Assembly: GCA_900771305.1 (NCBI GenBank)
Contig: CAAGNL010000451.1
Coordinates: forward strand, 1-8,681
Direction of reading: 5' to 3'
Length of the DNA: 8,681 bases
Origin: Kiritimatiellia bacterium
GTDB lineage: Bacteria > Verrucomicrobiota > Kiritimatiellia > RFP12 > UBA1067
In this document: piece by piece, positions 1 to 6,685 of the stretch
Layout: each line of letters begins with the position of its first letter
How positions within the stretch are numbered: the first letter of the stretch is position 1
Program-made: the position numbers and the translations under genes
Notes under the pieces: model-generated
What the model saw: only the letters and a program-made list of their open reading frames with translations
Databases searched by the model: none
Told to the model about the DNA's origin: nothing

Positions 1-1
1 A

Positions 2-196
2 CTTCTCAAGGCCGTCGCGATGCGTGCGACGGGCGCGGGCGTGCCTGGCTGGATTTCGATGGACCGGCACATGGTGTGCGGCGTGGGGGCGTGCTTCGCC
101 TGCATCCAGAAGATCAGACTTCCGAATGGCGAGGAGTCCAATGCGCGCTGCTGCGTGAACGGCCCCGTCTTCAAGGCGGAGGACATCGTCTGGTGA
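2..196 (+). CDS. pyrK: Dihydroorotate dehydrogenase electron-transfer subunit PyrK (C-terminal 64 residues, 5' truncated by window)
   Basis: The reading frame is open from the window edge to TGA at 194-196. The visible part is the C-terminal [2Fe-2S]-binding module of the PyrK family: cysteines at local residues 26, 31 and 34 (CGVGACFAC, a C-x4-C-x2-C pattern) and a fourth in CVNGPVF (local residue 51), matching the family's C-x-DGPVF ending. PyrK carries FAD and the iron-sulfur cluster and passes electrons from the PyrD flavin to NAD+ in class 1B dihydroorotate dehydrogenase, a cytosolic PyrD2-PyrK2 complex. The FAD- and NAD-binding domains lie upstream, outside the window. pyrD follows after 52 nt, the usual pairing for this enzyme class. 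A doubled cysteine (CC) at the fourth ligand position is a small oddity; the second fits the family spacing better. Confidence 0.93.
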   Translation, partial: LLKAVAMRATGAGVPGWISMDRHMVCGVGACFACIQKIRLPNGEESNARCCVNGPVFKAEDIVW

Positions 197-207
197 CGAG
201 CCATAGG

Positions 208-242
208 TTTAATGTTCAAGGTTGAAAGACGAAGGTCGAAGG
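208..242 (+). repeat. Degenerate 7-nt tandem repeat (about 5 units, consensus near TTGAAGG)
   Basis: The pyrK-pyrD gap divides cleanly into heptads: TTTAATG at 208, TTCAAGG at 215, TTGAAAG at 222, ACGAAGG at 229 and TCGAAGG at 236. Against TTGAAGG they match at 5, 6, 6, 5 and 6 of 7 positions (28 of 35). The period then fades before the pyrD ATG at 249. The last unit supplies the AAGG that serves as pyrD's ribosome-binding site. Because 7 is not a multiple of 3, the repeat is not a peptide repeat. Its function is unknown to me. Confidence 0.7.
239..242 (+). promoter_or_regulatory. Ribosome-binding site of pyrD
   Basis: AAGG at 239-242 lies 6 nt before the ATG at 249. This supports 249 over the upstream in-frame TTG at 222, which would add nine residues encoded by the heptad repeat and lacking any resemblance to the family. 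Confidence 0.6.
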
Positions 243-248
243 TGCGGA

Positions 249-1190
249 ATGATCGATCTGACAGTTGATCTCGGTGGGTTGAAGATGCGCACGCCCGTTA
301 CGACGGCGAGCGGCACGTTCGGGTACGGCTCGGAGTACGTGGGTTCGCTGGACTACACGAAGCTCGGCGCGGTGACGGCGAAGGGCGTCCGTCTTGACCC
401 CTGGCCCGGCAATCCGATGCCGCGGCACGCAGAGGTGCTGGGCGGCATGGTGAACGCGATCGGCCTGCAGGGGCCCGGTGTCGAGCCCTTCATCGAGAAC
501 TACGTGCCGCACTACGTCAAGGCCGTCGGTGCGGAGGTCGGCGCGGAGAACGTGCCGCCGATGATCGTCAACATCTGGGGCGGCTCCATCGAGGAGTATG
601 CGGCGGTTGCCGCGAAGCTCTCCGAGGCCGGGGCGCCGGTCGCGGCGATCGAGATGAACGTGAGCTGCCCGAACGTCAAGGCGGGCGGGCACACCTTCGG
701 ACAGGATCCGATGGTTCTCGCAAAGGTTGTGGCGGCGACGCGCGCGGCGACGGAGCTGCCGCTGATCGTGAAGCTCGCCCCGAACGTGCCGGACTTCCGT
801 CCCTATGTCGCCGCGTGCGAGGAGAGCGGGGCGGACGCGCTTGCCCTCATCAACACGATCCCGGCGATGGTGATCGACATCGAGACGCGCAGACCCGTGC
901 TCGGCAACCGCACGGGTGGCCTCTCGGGACGTTGCGTGCATCCGGCGGCGGTGAAGGCCGTCTACGACGTGCACACGTGCACGAAGCTGCCGATTCTCGC
1001 GATGGGCGGCATCTACGAGCCGAAGGATGCGATCGAGTTCCTGCTCGCGGGTGCGACGGCGGTCGCGGTGGGCACGGCGACGTTCACGGATCCCTCGACC
1101 GCGGCGCGCGTCTGCGACGGCATTGCCGCGTACTGCGAGCGCCAGGGCTTCGCCGCCGCGCGTGACGTCACGGGGGCGTTGGCCTCGTGA
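249..1190 (+). CDS. pyrD: Dihydroorotate dehydrogenase, catalytic subunit (class 1B)
   Basis: This 313-residue protein has the usual length for class 1B PyrD. It oxidises dihydroorotate to orotate in the fourth step of de novo pyrimidine synthesis, using FMN in a TIM barrel. Family motifs in order: ASGTFGYG (20-27), the TAKGV lysine (K45), the NAIGLQGPG substrate/FMN loop (69-77), NVSCPNVKAGG (137-147), KLAPN (175-179), INT (201-203), and the FMN phosphate loops AMGGI (251-255) and VGTA (274-277). C140 sits where class 1B enzymes have their catalytic base cysteine; class 2 enzymes use serine. The adjacent pyrK confirms class 1B with NAD+ as acceptor. I chose ATG 249 because the conserved N-terminus begins there and a ribosome-binding site precedes it. 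The end overlaps the next gene by 4 nt (GTGA). Confidence 0.97.
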   Translation: MIDLTVDLGGLKMRTPVTTASGTFGYGSEYVGSLDYTKLGAVTAKGVRLDPWPGNPMPRHAEVLGGMVNAIGLQGPGVEPFIENYVPHYVKAVGAEVGAENVPPMIVNIWGGSIEEYAAVAAKLSEAGAPVAAIEMNVSCPNVKAGGHTFGQDPMVLAKVVAATRAATELPLIVKLAPNVPDFRPYVAACEESGADALALINTIPAMVIDIETRRPVLGNRTGGLSGRCVHPAAVKAVYDVHTCTKLPILAMGGIYEPKDAIEFLLAGATAVAVGTATFTDPSTAARVCDGIAAYCERQGFAAARDVTGALAS

Positions 1191-2515
1191 GACGCGTCTG
1201 GCAGATCGTGATGGGGCGGATGACGGTGGCCGTGGTGCTGCTCGTCGTCGCCGCCGTCTCGGTCGGTCTGGCCTGCGCGGGCGCGGATGGCGCGCTCGAG
1301 GCCATGAAGTACTATGCGGCGATCGGCGCCGTGGCCGGGGTGGCCGCATTCGGCGCGCTCGCCTGCGTGAAGAGCTGGCGACGGTGGTTCGTGCTCTGTC
1401 TTCACGTTGGATTCGCGCTGGTGCTGGGCGGTTGGGTCTTCAACGAGCTTGCGGGGGAGGAGGATGGCTATCTGCGTCTCCGTGCGGGACAGACGGGACG
1501 CGTGGCGTCGGGTCCCACCTCCGATGGATTCAATCTTTCCGTGCGGGACTTCACCATCGACCGCTGGGAGGATACGGGCACGGTTCGTCAGTACACGTGC
1601 AGCGCCGAGATCGAACCTGACGGCGCGCCGCGGGAGCCGGTGACGATTTCCGTGAACCATCCGCTGGTGAAGTGCGGATGGTGGGTCTATCAGAGCTCCT
1701 ACGAGGAGCTGGAGAATCCGCACACGGGGCGGCCGCTCTACTTCACGATTCTTCTTTGCGTGAGGGATGTGGGATTGCCTTTTGTCGCGTTTGGCGGTGT
1801 CCTGCTGCTGCTCGGCGCCTTGGGCTACGCGTTCCAATGGCTGAAGACGGCTGCCTCCCGTGAAGTTGAACCGGGGGGGTGGTCACTCCGTGATAGGCTC
1901 GTCTGGGGGCTCTACTCGTTTGCCTTCGTTGGCGCGGTGGCGATGCTGGTGCACCGTGGCTTGGCGACGGGGCATCCCCCGATGCAGAATCTCTACGAGT
2001 TCCTCATGTGCGCGGCGGCGCTGATTCCCGCGCTGACGTTCTTCGCGCGGCGGGAACGCCACGCGCTGCTGGTCGATTCCCTGCTGCTGGCGCTCGTGAT
2101 GATTCCCGTGGGGTTTGTGATGGACGGACGCGTGAAGCACCTCATGCCGGCGCTGCAGAGTCCGTTCTTCGTGCCGCATGTGGGGTCCTACGTGCTTGGG
2201 TACATCCTGCTGGTGCGCGCGGCTCTGGGGACGGGACGGCGTCTGGTGGGGCTCGGATTCTTCCTGTTGACCGTGGGACTCGTGCTGGGTGCTGCCTGGG
2301 GAAAGGTGTGCTGGGGGCACTGGTGGCAGTTCGACCCCAAGGAAATGTGGTCGCTGGCGACGTGGCTTGTCTACGCGGCGTACTTCCATCTGCGTCCGCG
2401 GCTTTCACCGCGTGGAGGAAGTGCCTTTCTGGTTGCGGGTGCCGTGATGATTCTGCTGACGCTGACCTGGATCAATCTTTCCCGGATCTTCGCGGGAATG
2501 CATAGTTATGCGTGA
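1187..2515 (+). CDS. ccsA: Compact ResB-CcsA fusion, system II cytochrome c biogenesis protein
   Basis: This 442-residue integral membrane protein has about ten hydrophobic segments. Residues 1-220 look like a shortened ResB/Ccs1: membrane segments near 12-30, 44-62 and 68-86 (with H73), an external domain ending in the ResB-like stretch SVNHPLVKCGWWVYQSSYEE (155-174), and another membrane segment near 195-216. Residues 235-442 are CcsA-like: GHPPMQNLYEF (262-272), H331 in PHVGSYVLGY, the WWD-type haem-handling loop WGHWWQFDPKEMW (376-388), and the family ending AGMHSYA with H439. System II moves haem outward and attaches it to apocytochrome CXXCH motifs. The WWD loop reads WGHWWQFD where WGxxWxWD is usual, so one tryptophan is replaced by phenylalanine. 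The GTG start overlaps the pyrD stop (GTGA), with a G-run at 1172-1176; ATG 1211 is an alternative. Known CcsBA fusions are far longer, so this is a small form. No cytochrome is encoded in the window. Confidence 0.88.
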   Translation: MRRVWQIVMGRMTVAVVLLVVAAVSVGLACAGADGALEAMKYYAAIGAVAGVAAFGALACVKSWRRWFVLCLHVGFALVLGGWVFNELAGEEDGYLRLRAGQTGRVASGPTSDGFNLSVRDFTIDRWEDTGTVRQYTCSAEIEPDGAPREPVTISVNHPLVKCGWWVYQSSYEELENPHTGRPLYFTILLCVRDVGLPFVAFGGVLLLLGALGYAFQWLKTAASREVEPGGWSLRDRLVWGLYSFAFVGAVAMLVHRGLATGHPPMQNLYEFLMCAAALIPALTFFARRERHALLVDSLLLALVMIPVGFVMDGRVKHLMPALQSPFFVPHVGSYVLGYILLVRAALGTGRRLVGLGFFLLTVGLVLGAAWGKVCWGHWWQFDPKEMWSLATWLVYAAYFHLRPRLSPRGGSAFLVAGAVMILLTLTWINLSRIFAGMHSYA

Positions 2516-2521
2516 GGAGAA

Positions 2522-2558
2522 GGTAGAGATGGGTGAGAGGGTTGAGAGTTTGGGGGAG
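2522..2558 (+). repeat. Purine-rich degenerate repeat upstream of carboxypeptidase gene
   Basis: The 45-nt gap between the ccsA stop and the ATG at 2561 is nearly all purine on the + strand, with recurring GGTAGAG (2522), GGGTGAGAG (2531) and GGTTGAGAG (2540) motifs. TTGAGAG at 2542 followed by TTTGGGG at 2549 are two consecutive 7-mers similar to the units before pyrD. Periodicity is weaker here than at 208-242. The G-run at 2552-2556 probably also acts as the ribosome-binding site of the next gene. Confidence 0.4.
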
Positions 2559-2560
2559 AC

Positions 2561-3616
2561 ATGATTCGATTCAAGCACATGACGATGGCCCTTGTGGCAG
2601 TATTGGCGGCGACCGTTCTGGCCGCTCCGCCGGTGAAACGTGGTCCCATCATTGGTGGATCCACGAAGACGGCCACAGCTCCACGTGTGAAGTCAGCTCC
2701 TGTCAAGACTGCGCGGAAGGGGCCGCCTCCGCAGACGGGAAAGCCGGCTCCTCGCGGAGCCGGGCCGATCGCCCCCTACCGCGGCGCAATCGCCGTCGAT
2801 GCGGAGACGGGGCGGGTCCTCTTCGCAGACAATGCCGATCGCACGGCGTTCCCGGCAAGCGTGACGAAACTGATGACGTTCCTGCTCGTGCTGGAGGACG
2901 TGAAGGCAGGACGCTACGCGCTGACGGATCGGGTCGCGGGCAGCGCCTATTGTGCCAGCATGGAGCCGAGCAAGGTCGATCTGCAGCCCGGGCAGACGAT
3001 GTCGGTGGAGGACCTCCTCTTCGCGCTGATGATCAAGAGCGCGAACGACGGAGCGGTGGCGCTTGCCGAACATTCTGCCTGGATCGCATCCGGCGGGAAG
3101 GGGCCCGTGCCGCCTGAGGCCAAGTCGCGCGAACTCGTGCAGGCGTTCGTCGCGCGGATGAACCGTCGCGCACAGGAGCTGGGGATGAAATCCTCCCGCT
3201 ACGAGTCGCCGAACGGGCTTCCGCCGGGGTTGAAGGAGGCGCGGGGCTTCGATACGTCAACAGCCTCGGATCTTGCGAAGCTCTGCCGTCGGATCGTCAA
3301 GATCGAAGGTTCCCTACGCTACACCTCCATGGCATCGCGCACGGTCACCGCCGGGAACGGACAGCCGCTGGTACTTTCCACGCACAACTATTTCCTTCCA
3401 GGCAGTCGTGACAAGGATGGCCTTGCTCGTCCCGTCCCTGGATGCGACGGACTCAAGACCGGCTATACGATGGCTTCTGGTTCGTCCATCGCGCTCACGG
3501 CCGCGCGGAATGGACGTCGCGTGATTGTCGTCATCCTCGGCAGTGCCGGACGGCATGAGCGCGAGGCCGCGGCGGGGCGCATTCTCCGCGATGCCGTCGA
3601 GGCCGTCGCCTGGTAA
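2561..3616 (+). CDS. D-alanyl-D-alanine carboxypeptidase, peptidase S11 family (exported)
   Basis: This 351-residue penicillin-binding protein of the DacA/PBP5 type removes the terminal D-Ala from peptidoglycan stem pentapeptides in the periplasm, limiting cross-linking. The N-terminus is a signal peptide: basic start (MIRFKH), hydrophobic core to about residue 20, and likely cleavage near A21/A22. A Pro/Lys-rich linker of about 48 residues follows. The catalytic domain has all three motifs: S100-VTK103 (nucleophile and lysine), S160-A-N162, and K299-TG301. The protein ends 50 residues after KTG, so the C-terminal beta domain and amphipathic membrane anchor of PBP5 are absent; it may be soluble in the periplasm or held another way. 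ATG 2561 is preferred over the in-frame ATGs at 2579 and 2585 because it retains the positive n-region. The next gene, murG, acts in the same cell-wall pathway. I cannot assign a specific dac paralogue. Confidence 0.95.
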   Translation: MIRFKHMTMALVAVLAATVLAAPPVKRGPIIGGSTKTATAPRVKSAPVKTARKGPPPQTGKPAPRGAGPIAPYRGAIAVDAETGRVLFADNADRTAFPASVTKLMTFLLVLEDVKAGRYALTDRVAGSAYCASMEPSKVDLQPGQTMSVEDLLFALMIKSANDGAVALAEHSAWIASGGKGPVPPEAKSRELVQAFVARMNRRAQELGMKSSRYESPNGLPPGLKEARGFDTSTASDLAKLCRRIVKIEGSLRYTSMASRTVTAGNGQPLVLSTHNYFLPGSRDKDGLARPVPGCDGLKTGYTMASGSSIALTAARNGRRVIVVILGSAGRHEREAAAGRILRDAVEAVAW

Positions 3617-3624
3617 CCGAGGCA

Positions 3625-3654
3625 CAGACATTTCCCATCATTCAACAACATAAT
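3625..3654 (+). promoter_or_regulatory. Candidate promoter of murG
   Basis: The 45-nt gap before murG is clearly more AT-rich than the surrounding DNA. CATAAT at 3649-3654 matches the sigma-70-type -10 box at 5 of 6 positions, and CAGACA at 3625-3630 matches the -35 box at 4 of 6, with an 18-nt spacer. Transcription would start near 3660-3662, at the murG ATG itself. This is a consensus match only. Confidence 0.4.
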
Positions 3655-3661
3655 TCCATTT

Positions 3662-4735
3662 ATGGCAAAGAAATTCATTGTCGCCTGTGGTGGCACCGGC
3701 GGACACACGTTCCCCGGACTTGCCGTTGCGCGCGAACTGAAGGCGCGCGGGCACGAGGTCACTGTCTGGGCATCTGGTCGTTCCATTGAGGGCTCTGTGA
3801 TGAAGTCCTGGGATGGCGCCGTGTTCTCGACGGGGGCCAGGCCCCTGAGTCTGCGGAACGCGCTTTTCAACCTTTTGTCGATTCTGCGGTGCAGACGGGA
3901 AATGAAACGGGCGAAACCGGATGCGCTGCTCGCGATGGGTTCGTATTCCAGCCTTCCGCCAGTCCTTTCTGCGAAGGCGAGGAATGTGCCTTTGGTCCTG
4001 CATGAGGCGAATACGATTCCTGGACGGGCCGTGGACTTCCTGGCACGCTATGCCTCGATGGTCGCGATTTCATTTGAAGAGACTGCCAGACATTTGCCGG
4101 GGCGGAAGACCGTGTTGACGGGGCTTCCGGTTCGTACGGAGATCTCTGGACAACCTCGCCTCGATGAGGTCCCGCCGGATGCGTTCTGCGTGTTCGTGAC
4201 GGGTGGAAGCCAGGGCGCGCACCGGGTGAACGAGCTGGTCAGCAGCGCGCTTGTTCTGGTGAATGATGAGCTTGAAGGCCGTGGCGTGAAGAAGAAGCTG
4301 TTCGTCATCCACCAGACGGGTGCCGCCGATGAGTCCTTCGTGAAAGAATGCTACGCCAAGGCTGGAATCCCCGCTCGCGTGCAGGCCTTCGAACGGGAGA
4401 TGGGGCGTGCATTCGCGTCCGCGGACCTGGTGGTGTGCCGTGCCGGTGCCTCGACGATCTTCGAGCTTGCGCTCGTCGGCAAGCCCGCGTTTCTCATCCC
4501 GCTGCCGAGCGCGATGCGCAACCACCAGCATTTCAATGCGATGGCGCTCGTGGACAAGGGGGCTGCGGATGAGGGGATCCAGGAATCGCTCACCCCTCGC
4601 GCGATTGCGAACTATATCCTCAACAAGGCCGAGCATCCGGAATTGCTCGAGAAGAAGTCCGCGGCGATGAAGGCCGCCGCCACCCCGGACGCCGCTGCGC
4701 GTGTCGCCGACATCCTCGAACAGGTCTGTTGCTGA
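3662..4735 (+). CDS. murG: UDP-N-acetylglucosamine--N-acetylmuramyl-(pentapeptide) pyrophosphoryl-undecaprenol N-acetylglucosamine transferase
   Basis: MurG adds GlcNAc from UDP-GlcNAc to lipid I, giving lipid II, at the cytoplasmic face of the inner membrane. At 357 residues it has the normal family length. It is a GT-B fold enzyme with two Rossmann domains. The N-terminal domain carries GGTGGH (10-15) for lipid diphosphate binding and HEANTIPGR (114-122), a variant of the common HEQN. The C-terminal, UDP-GlcNAc-binding domain carries VTGGSQGA (179-186), HQTG (217-220), the donor-binding loop CRAGASTIFEL (259-269) and NHQHFNA (287-293). The usual GGYVSGP segment reads MGSYSSLPP (92-100), a divergence I associate with PVC-type MurGs, though this is from memory. 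No Shine-Dalgarno sequence lies before ATG 3662, yet MAKKFIVACGGTGGH fits the family N-terminus, so the start is secure. mnmA follows after 13 nt. Confidence 0.97.
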   Translation: MAKKFIVACGGTGGHTFPGLAVARELKARGHEVTVWASGRSIEGSVMKSWDGAVFSTGARPLSLRNALFNLLSILRCRREMKRAKPDALLAMGSYSSLPPVLSAKARNVPLVLHEANTIPGRAVDFLARYASMVAISFEETARHLPGRKTVLTGLPVRTEISGQPRLDEVPPDAFCVFVTGGSQGAHRVNELVSSALVLVNDELEGRGVKKKLFVIHQTGAADESFVKECYAKAGIPARVQAFEREMGRAFASADLVVCRAGASTIFELALVGKPAFLIPLPSAMRNHQHFNAMALVDKGAADEGIQESLTPRAIANYILNKAEHPELLEKKSAAMKAAATPDAAARVADILEQVCC

Positions 4736-4739
4736 AGGA
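4735..4739 (+). promoter_or_regulatory. Ribosome-binding site of mnmA
   Basis: AAGGA at 4735-4739 overlaps the murG stop codon and lies 9 nt before ATG 4749. It supports 4749 over an upstream in-frame ATG at 4701, which lies inside murG and would add 16 residues preceding the conserved N-terminal strand MKVAVGLSGGVDSS. Confidence 0.6.
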
Positions 4740-4748
4740 CGTGGGACA

Positions 4749-5807
4749 ATGAAGGTCGCCGTAGGTCTGAGTGGAGGGGTCGACTCCAGCGTGGCCGCGC
4801 TCCTGCTGAAGGAGGCGGGGCACGAGGTCGTGGGCATTACGATGAAGCTTTGGCGTCCCGGCGTCTACAAGGGTGGCGACCGTGATGCCTGCTTCGGTGC
4901 GCATGAGGAAGAGGACATCGCGCGCGCGACGAAACTCGCGGAGCAGATCGGCATCGACTACAAGGTGTACGATTGCTTCGACGTCTACAACCGCGAGGTG
5001 GTGGCCTACTTCCGCGACACCTATCTGGCCGGTCGCACGCCGAATCCCTGCGTTCGGTGCAATGCCATCCTGAAGTTTGGTCTTCTCCCGAAGCTTGCGC
5101 GTGAGGCCGGCTGCGTCTTCGACAAATTCGCGACGGGGCACTACGCGCGTGTCGCCCAGATGGCGAATGGACGCTTCGCCGTGCTGCGGGCTCGGGACGA
5201 GTCCAAGGACCAGAGCTATTTCCTCCACCGTCTTTCCCAGGACCAGTTGGCGCGGCAGATGTTTCCGCTGGGAGACCTCACGAAGCAGGAGATCAGGGAG
5301 ATGGCACGCGCGCATAACCTTTCAGCCGCGGACAAGCCTGACAGCCAGGACTTCTACTCCGGTGACCCGAATGAATTGATCGGCGCACCCGATCGTCCGG
5401 GCGACATCGTCGGTCTGGACGGCAAGGTGCTGGGGCATCATATGGGATTCTGGCACTATACAATCGGGCAGCGCAAGGGGCTTGGCATCGGCGGCGCGGG
5501 AGAGCCCTACTACGTGGTGGAGCTGAATGCCTGCCGCAACCAGGTTGTGGTGGGACGCGCGACGGACGCGGTGAAAACCTCGCTGAAGGTGGCGGATCTG
5601 CACTACATGGCATTGACGCCGGATGTCGGCGAGACGGAGATTCCGTGCCGCGTCAAGGTCCGCAGCGCGGGACGGCTCGTACCCGCAACGCTGAAGGGGA
5701 ACGTGTGCTCTTTCCCCGATGGAATCTCCGGCGTTGCGCCCGGCCAGAGTGCGGTCTTCTACGCGAAGGACGGCGACGAGATCCTCGCAGGCGGCGAGAT
5801 TGTTTGA
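4749..5807 (+). CDS. mnmA: tRNA-specific 2-thiouridylase MnmA (CxxC, SQDF-type)
   Basis: MnmA thiolates C2 of the wobble uridine U34 in tRNAs for Lys, Glu and Gln, activating it with ATP and using sulfur from a relay beginning at a cysteine desulfurase. At 352 residues the length is typical. The PP-loop ATP site SGGVDSS is at 8-14; the catalytic-cysteine loop is GRTPNPCVRCN (95-105) with C101 and C104; ATGHYAR (128-134), KDQSYFL (153-159) and YTIGQRKGLGIGG (237-249) are family hallmarks. The second cysteine of the E. coli type (DSTGICF, C199) is missing: this protein reads DSQDFYSGD (198-206), with tyrosine at the aligned position. Extra cysteines occur at C48 (ACFGAHEEED) and C76 (VYDCFD). 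This pattern occurs in a known MnmA subgroup and recalls TtuA/NcsA-type thiolases, which hold an iron-sulfur cluster with CxxC plus a third cysteine; cluster use here is inference. It probably shares a transcript with murG. Confidence 0.95.
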   Translation: MKVAVGLSGGVDSSVAALLLKEAGHEVVGITMKLWRPGVYKGGDRDACFGAHEEEDIARATKLAEQIGIDYKVYDCFDVYNREVVAYFRDTYLAGRTPNPCVRCNAILKFGLLPKLAREAGCVFDKFATGHYARVAQMANGRFAVLRARDESKDQSYFLHRLSQDQLARQMFPLGDLTKQEIREMARAHNLSAADKPDSQDFYSGDPNELIGAPDRPGDIVGLDGKVLGHHMGFWHYTIGQRKGLGIGGAGEPYYVVELNACRNQVVVGRATDAVKTSLKVADLHYMALTPDVGETEIPCRVKVRSAGRLVPATLKGNVCSFPDGISGVAPGQSAVFYAKDGDEILAGGEIV

Positions 5808-5816
5808 TTTTCACAC

Positions 5817-5824
5817 AGGAAAGG
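5817..5824 (+). promoter_or_regulatory. Ribosome-binding site of glycerophosphodiesterase gene
   Basis: AGGAAAGG at 5817-5824 lies 9 nt before ATG 5834. It fixes the start at the signal peptide rather than at upstream in-frame ATGs lying within mnmA. Confidence 0.7.
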
Positions 5825-5833
5825 TACTCGTTC

Positions 5834-6655
5834 ATGAAGAAGCTGATGATGGTTCTGGTGTTATCCTCACTGGCGGTGAGTGCGTGGGCTCTGACGCCTG
5901 GTGAGGAGGCGTTCAAGGTCGCAGAGAAGCCGTTGATCGTCTCGCATCGTGGTTCGCGCGCCGAAGTGGACGACAACGCGGCGGAGGGATTCGCGAAGTG
6001 CCTGGCCGCCGGTGTGCGCGGCTTCGAGACGGACGTGCGTCTCACGAAGGACAATGAGCTTGTGATCATGCATGACAAGGACGTGGCGCGCACGACGAAG
6101 GGAACGGGCGACATCCACGCGATGACGCTCGCGGAGGTGACCGCGCTTGAACTCAAGAAGACCGGATACAAGGTGCCGAGCGTGCAGCGGGTGATGGACG
6201 TCTTCAAGGGACGCAAGGACCTGCGCGTCGAATTCGAGATGAAGGAGTCCACGAAGGCCCTCGGCAAGGCGCGGGGCGAGATCTACTGCCGTAAACTGCA
6301 CGACATGGCGGTGAAGACCATGGAACCTGGTTCGTATGTGTTCACCAGCTTCAGCGTGGAGACGCTCACGACGATGAAGACGCTCTTCCCCGATGCCCCA
6401 ATTGGATTGATCTGCGGAAATCCCTGCACGAAGGAGCAGGTGGACAAGGCCGTCTCGCTCAAATGCTGCGGCATCGCGCCCTTGATCCAGGGGACCACGA
6501 AGGAAATGGTCGACTACGCCCACGAGAAGGGGCTCTGCGTGTCGCTCTGGATGGTGCAGAACCTGGAGACCTACAAGCTCTCACGCAGCCTCGGCGCCGA
6601 CACGAACACCTCGGACCACCCGATGCGCCTCCTCAAGGAAGCGACGGGCAAGTGA
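5834..6655 (+). CDS. Glycerophosphodiester phosphodiesterase (GDPD family, exported)
   Basis: This 273-residue protein hydrolyses deacylated phospholipids (glycerophosphodiesters) to glycerol-3-phosphate and an alcohol, probably in the periplasm. A signal peptide spans residues 1-19 (MKKL, hydrophobic core, SAWA cleavage before L20). The GDPD TIM barrel then shows SHRG (37-40, catalytic H38), ETDVRLTKDNELVIMHD (65-81, metal ligands E65 and D67, catalytic H80), VEFEMKES (132-139, probably the third metal-ligand glutamate), and the C-terminal strands SLWMVQN (237-243) and GADTNTSDHP (254-263). The PENT motif usual after HRG reads DDNAA here (46-50), a conservative change. The protein is only the catalytic domain with no lipobox. 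mnmA ends 26 nt upstream, so a shared transcript is possible. The substrate head group cannot be told from sequence; GlpQ-like and UgpQ-like roles are both open. Confidence 0.94.
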   Translation: MKKLMMVLVLSSLAVSAWALTPGEEAFKVAEKPLIVSHRGSRAEVDDNAAEGFAKCLAAGVRGFETDVRLTKDNELVIMHDKDVARTTKGTGDIHAMTLAEVTALELKKTGYKVPSVQRVMDVFKGRKDLRVEFEMKESTKALGKARGEIYCRKLHDMAVKTMEPGSYVFTSFSVETLTTMKTLFPDAPIGLICGNPCTKEQVDKAVSLKCCGIAPLIQGTTKEMVDYAHEKGLCVSLWMVQNLETYKLSRSLGADTNTSDHPMRLLKEATGK

Positions 6656-6685
6656 GTTCGCGTGCCTGGATCGCGTAGAACGTGG

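Noticed and set aside
222..248. TTG-initiated N-terminal extension of PyrD (nine residues)
   Set aside because: These codons fall within the heptad repeat, the peptide is unlike the family N-terminus, and ATG 249 has its own ribosome-binding site.
216..1349. 377-codon minus-strand open frame opposite pyrD
   Set aside because: The product is largely Arg-rich low-complexity sequence spanning two real plus-strand genes. It is a codon-bias shadow.
5645..5833. Upstream in-frame extension of the phosphodiesterase
   Set aside because: It overlaps mnmA in another frame, is Arg-rich, and would bury the clear signal peptide starting at 5834.
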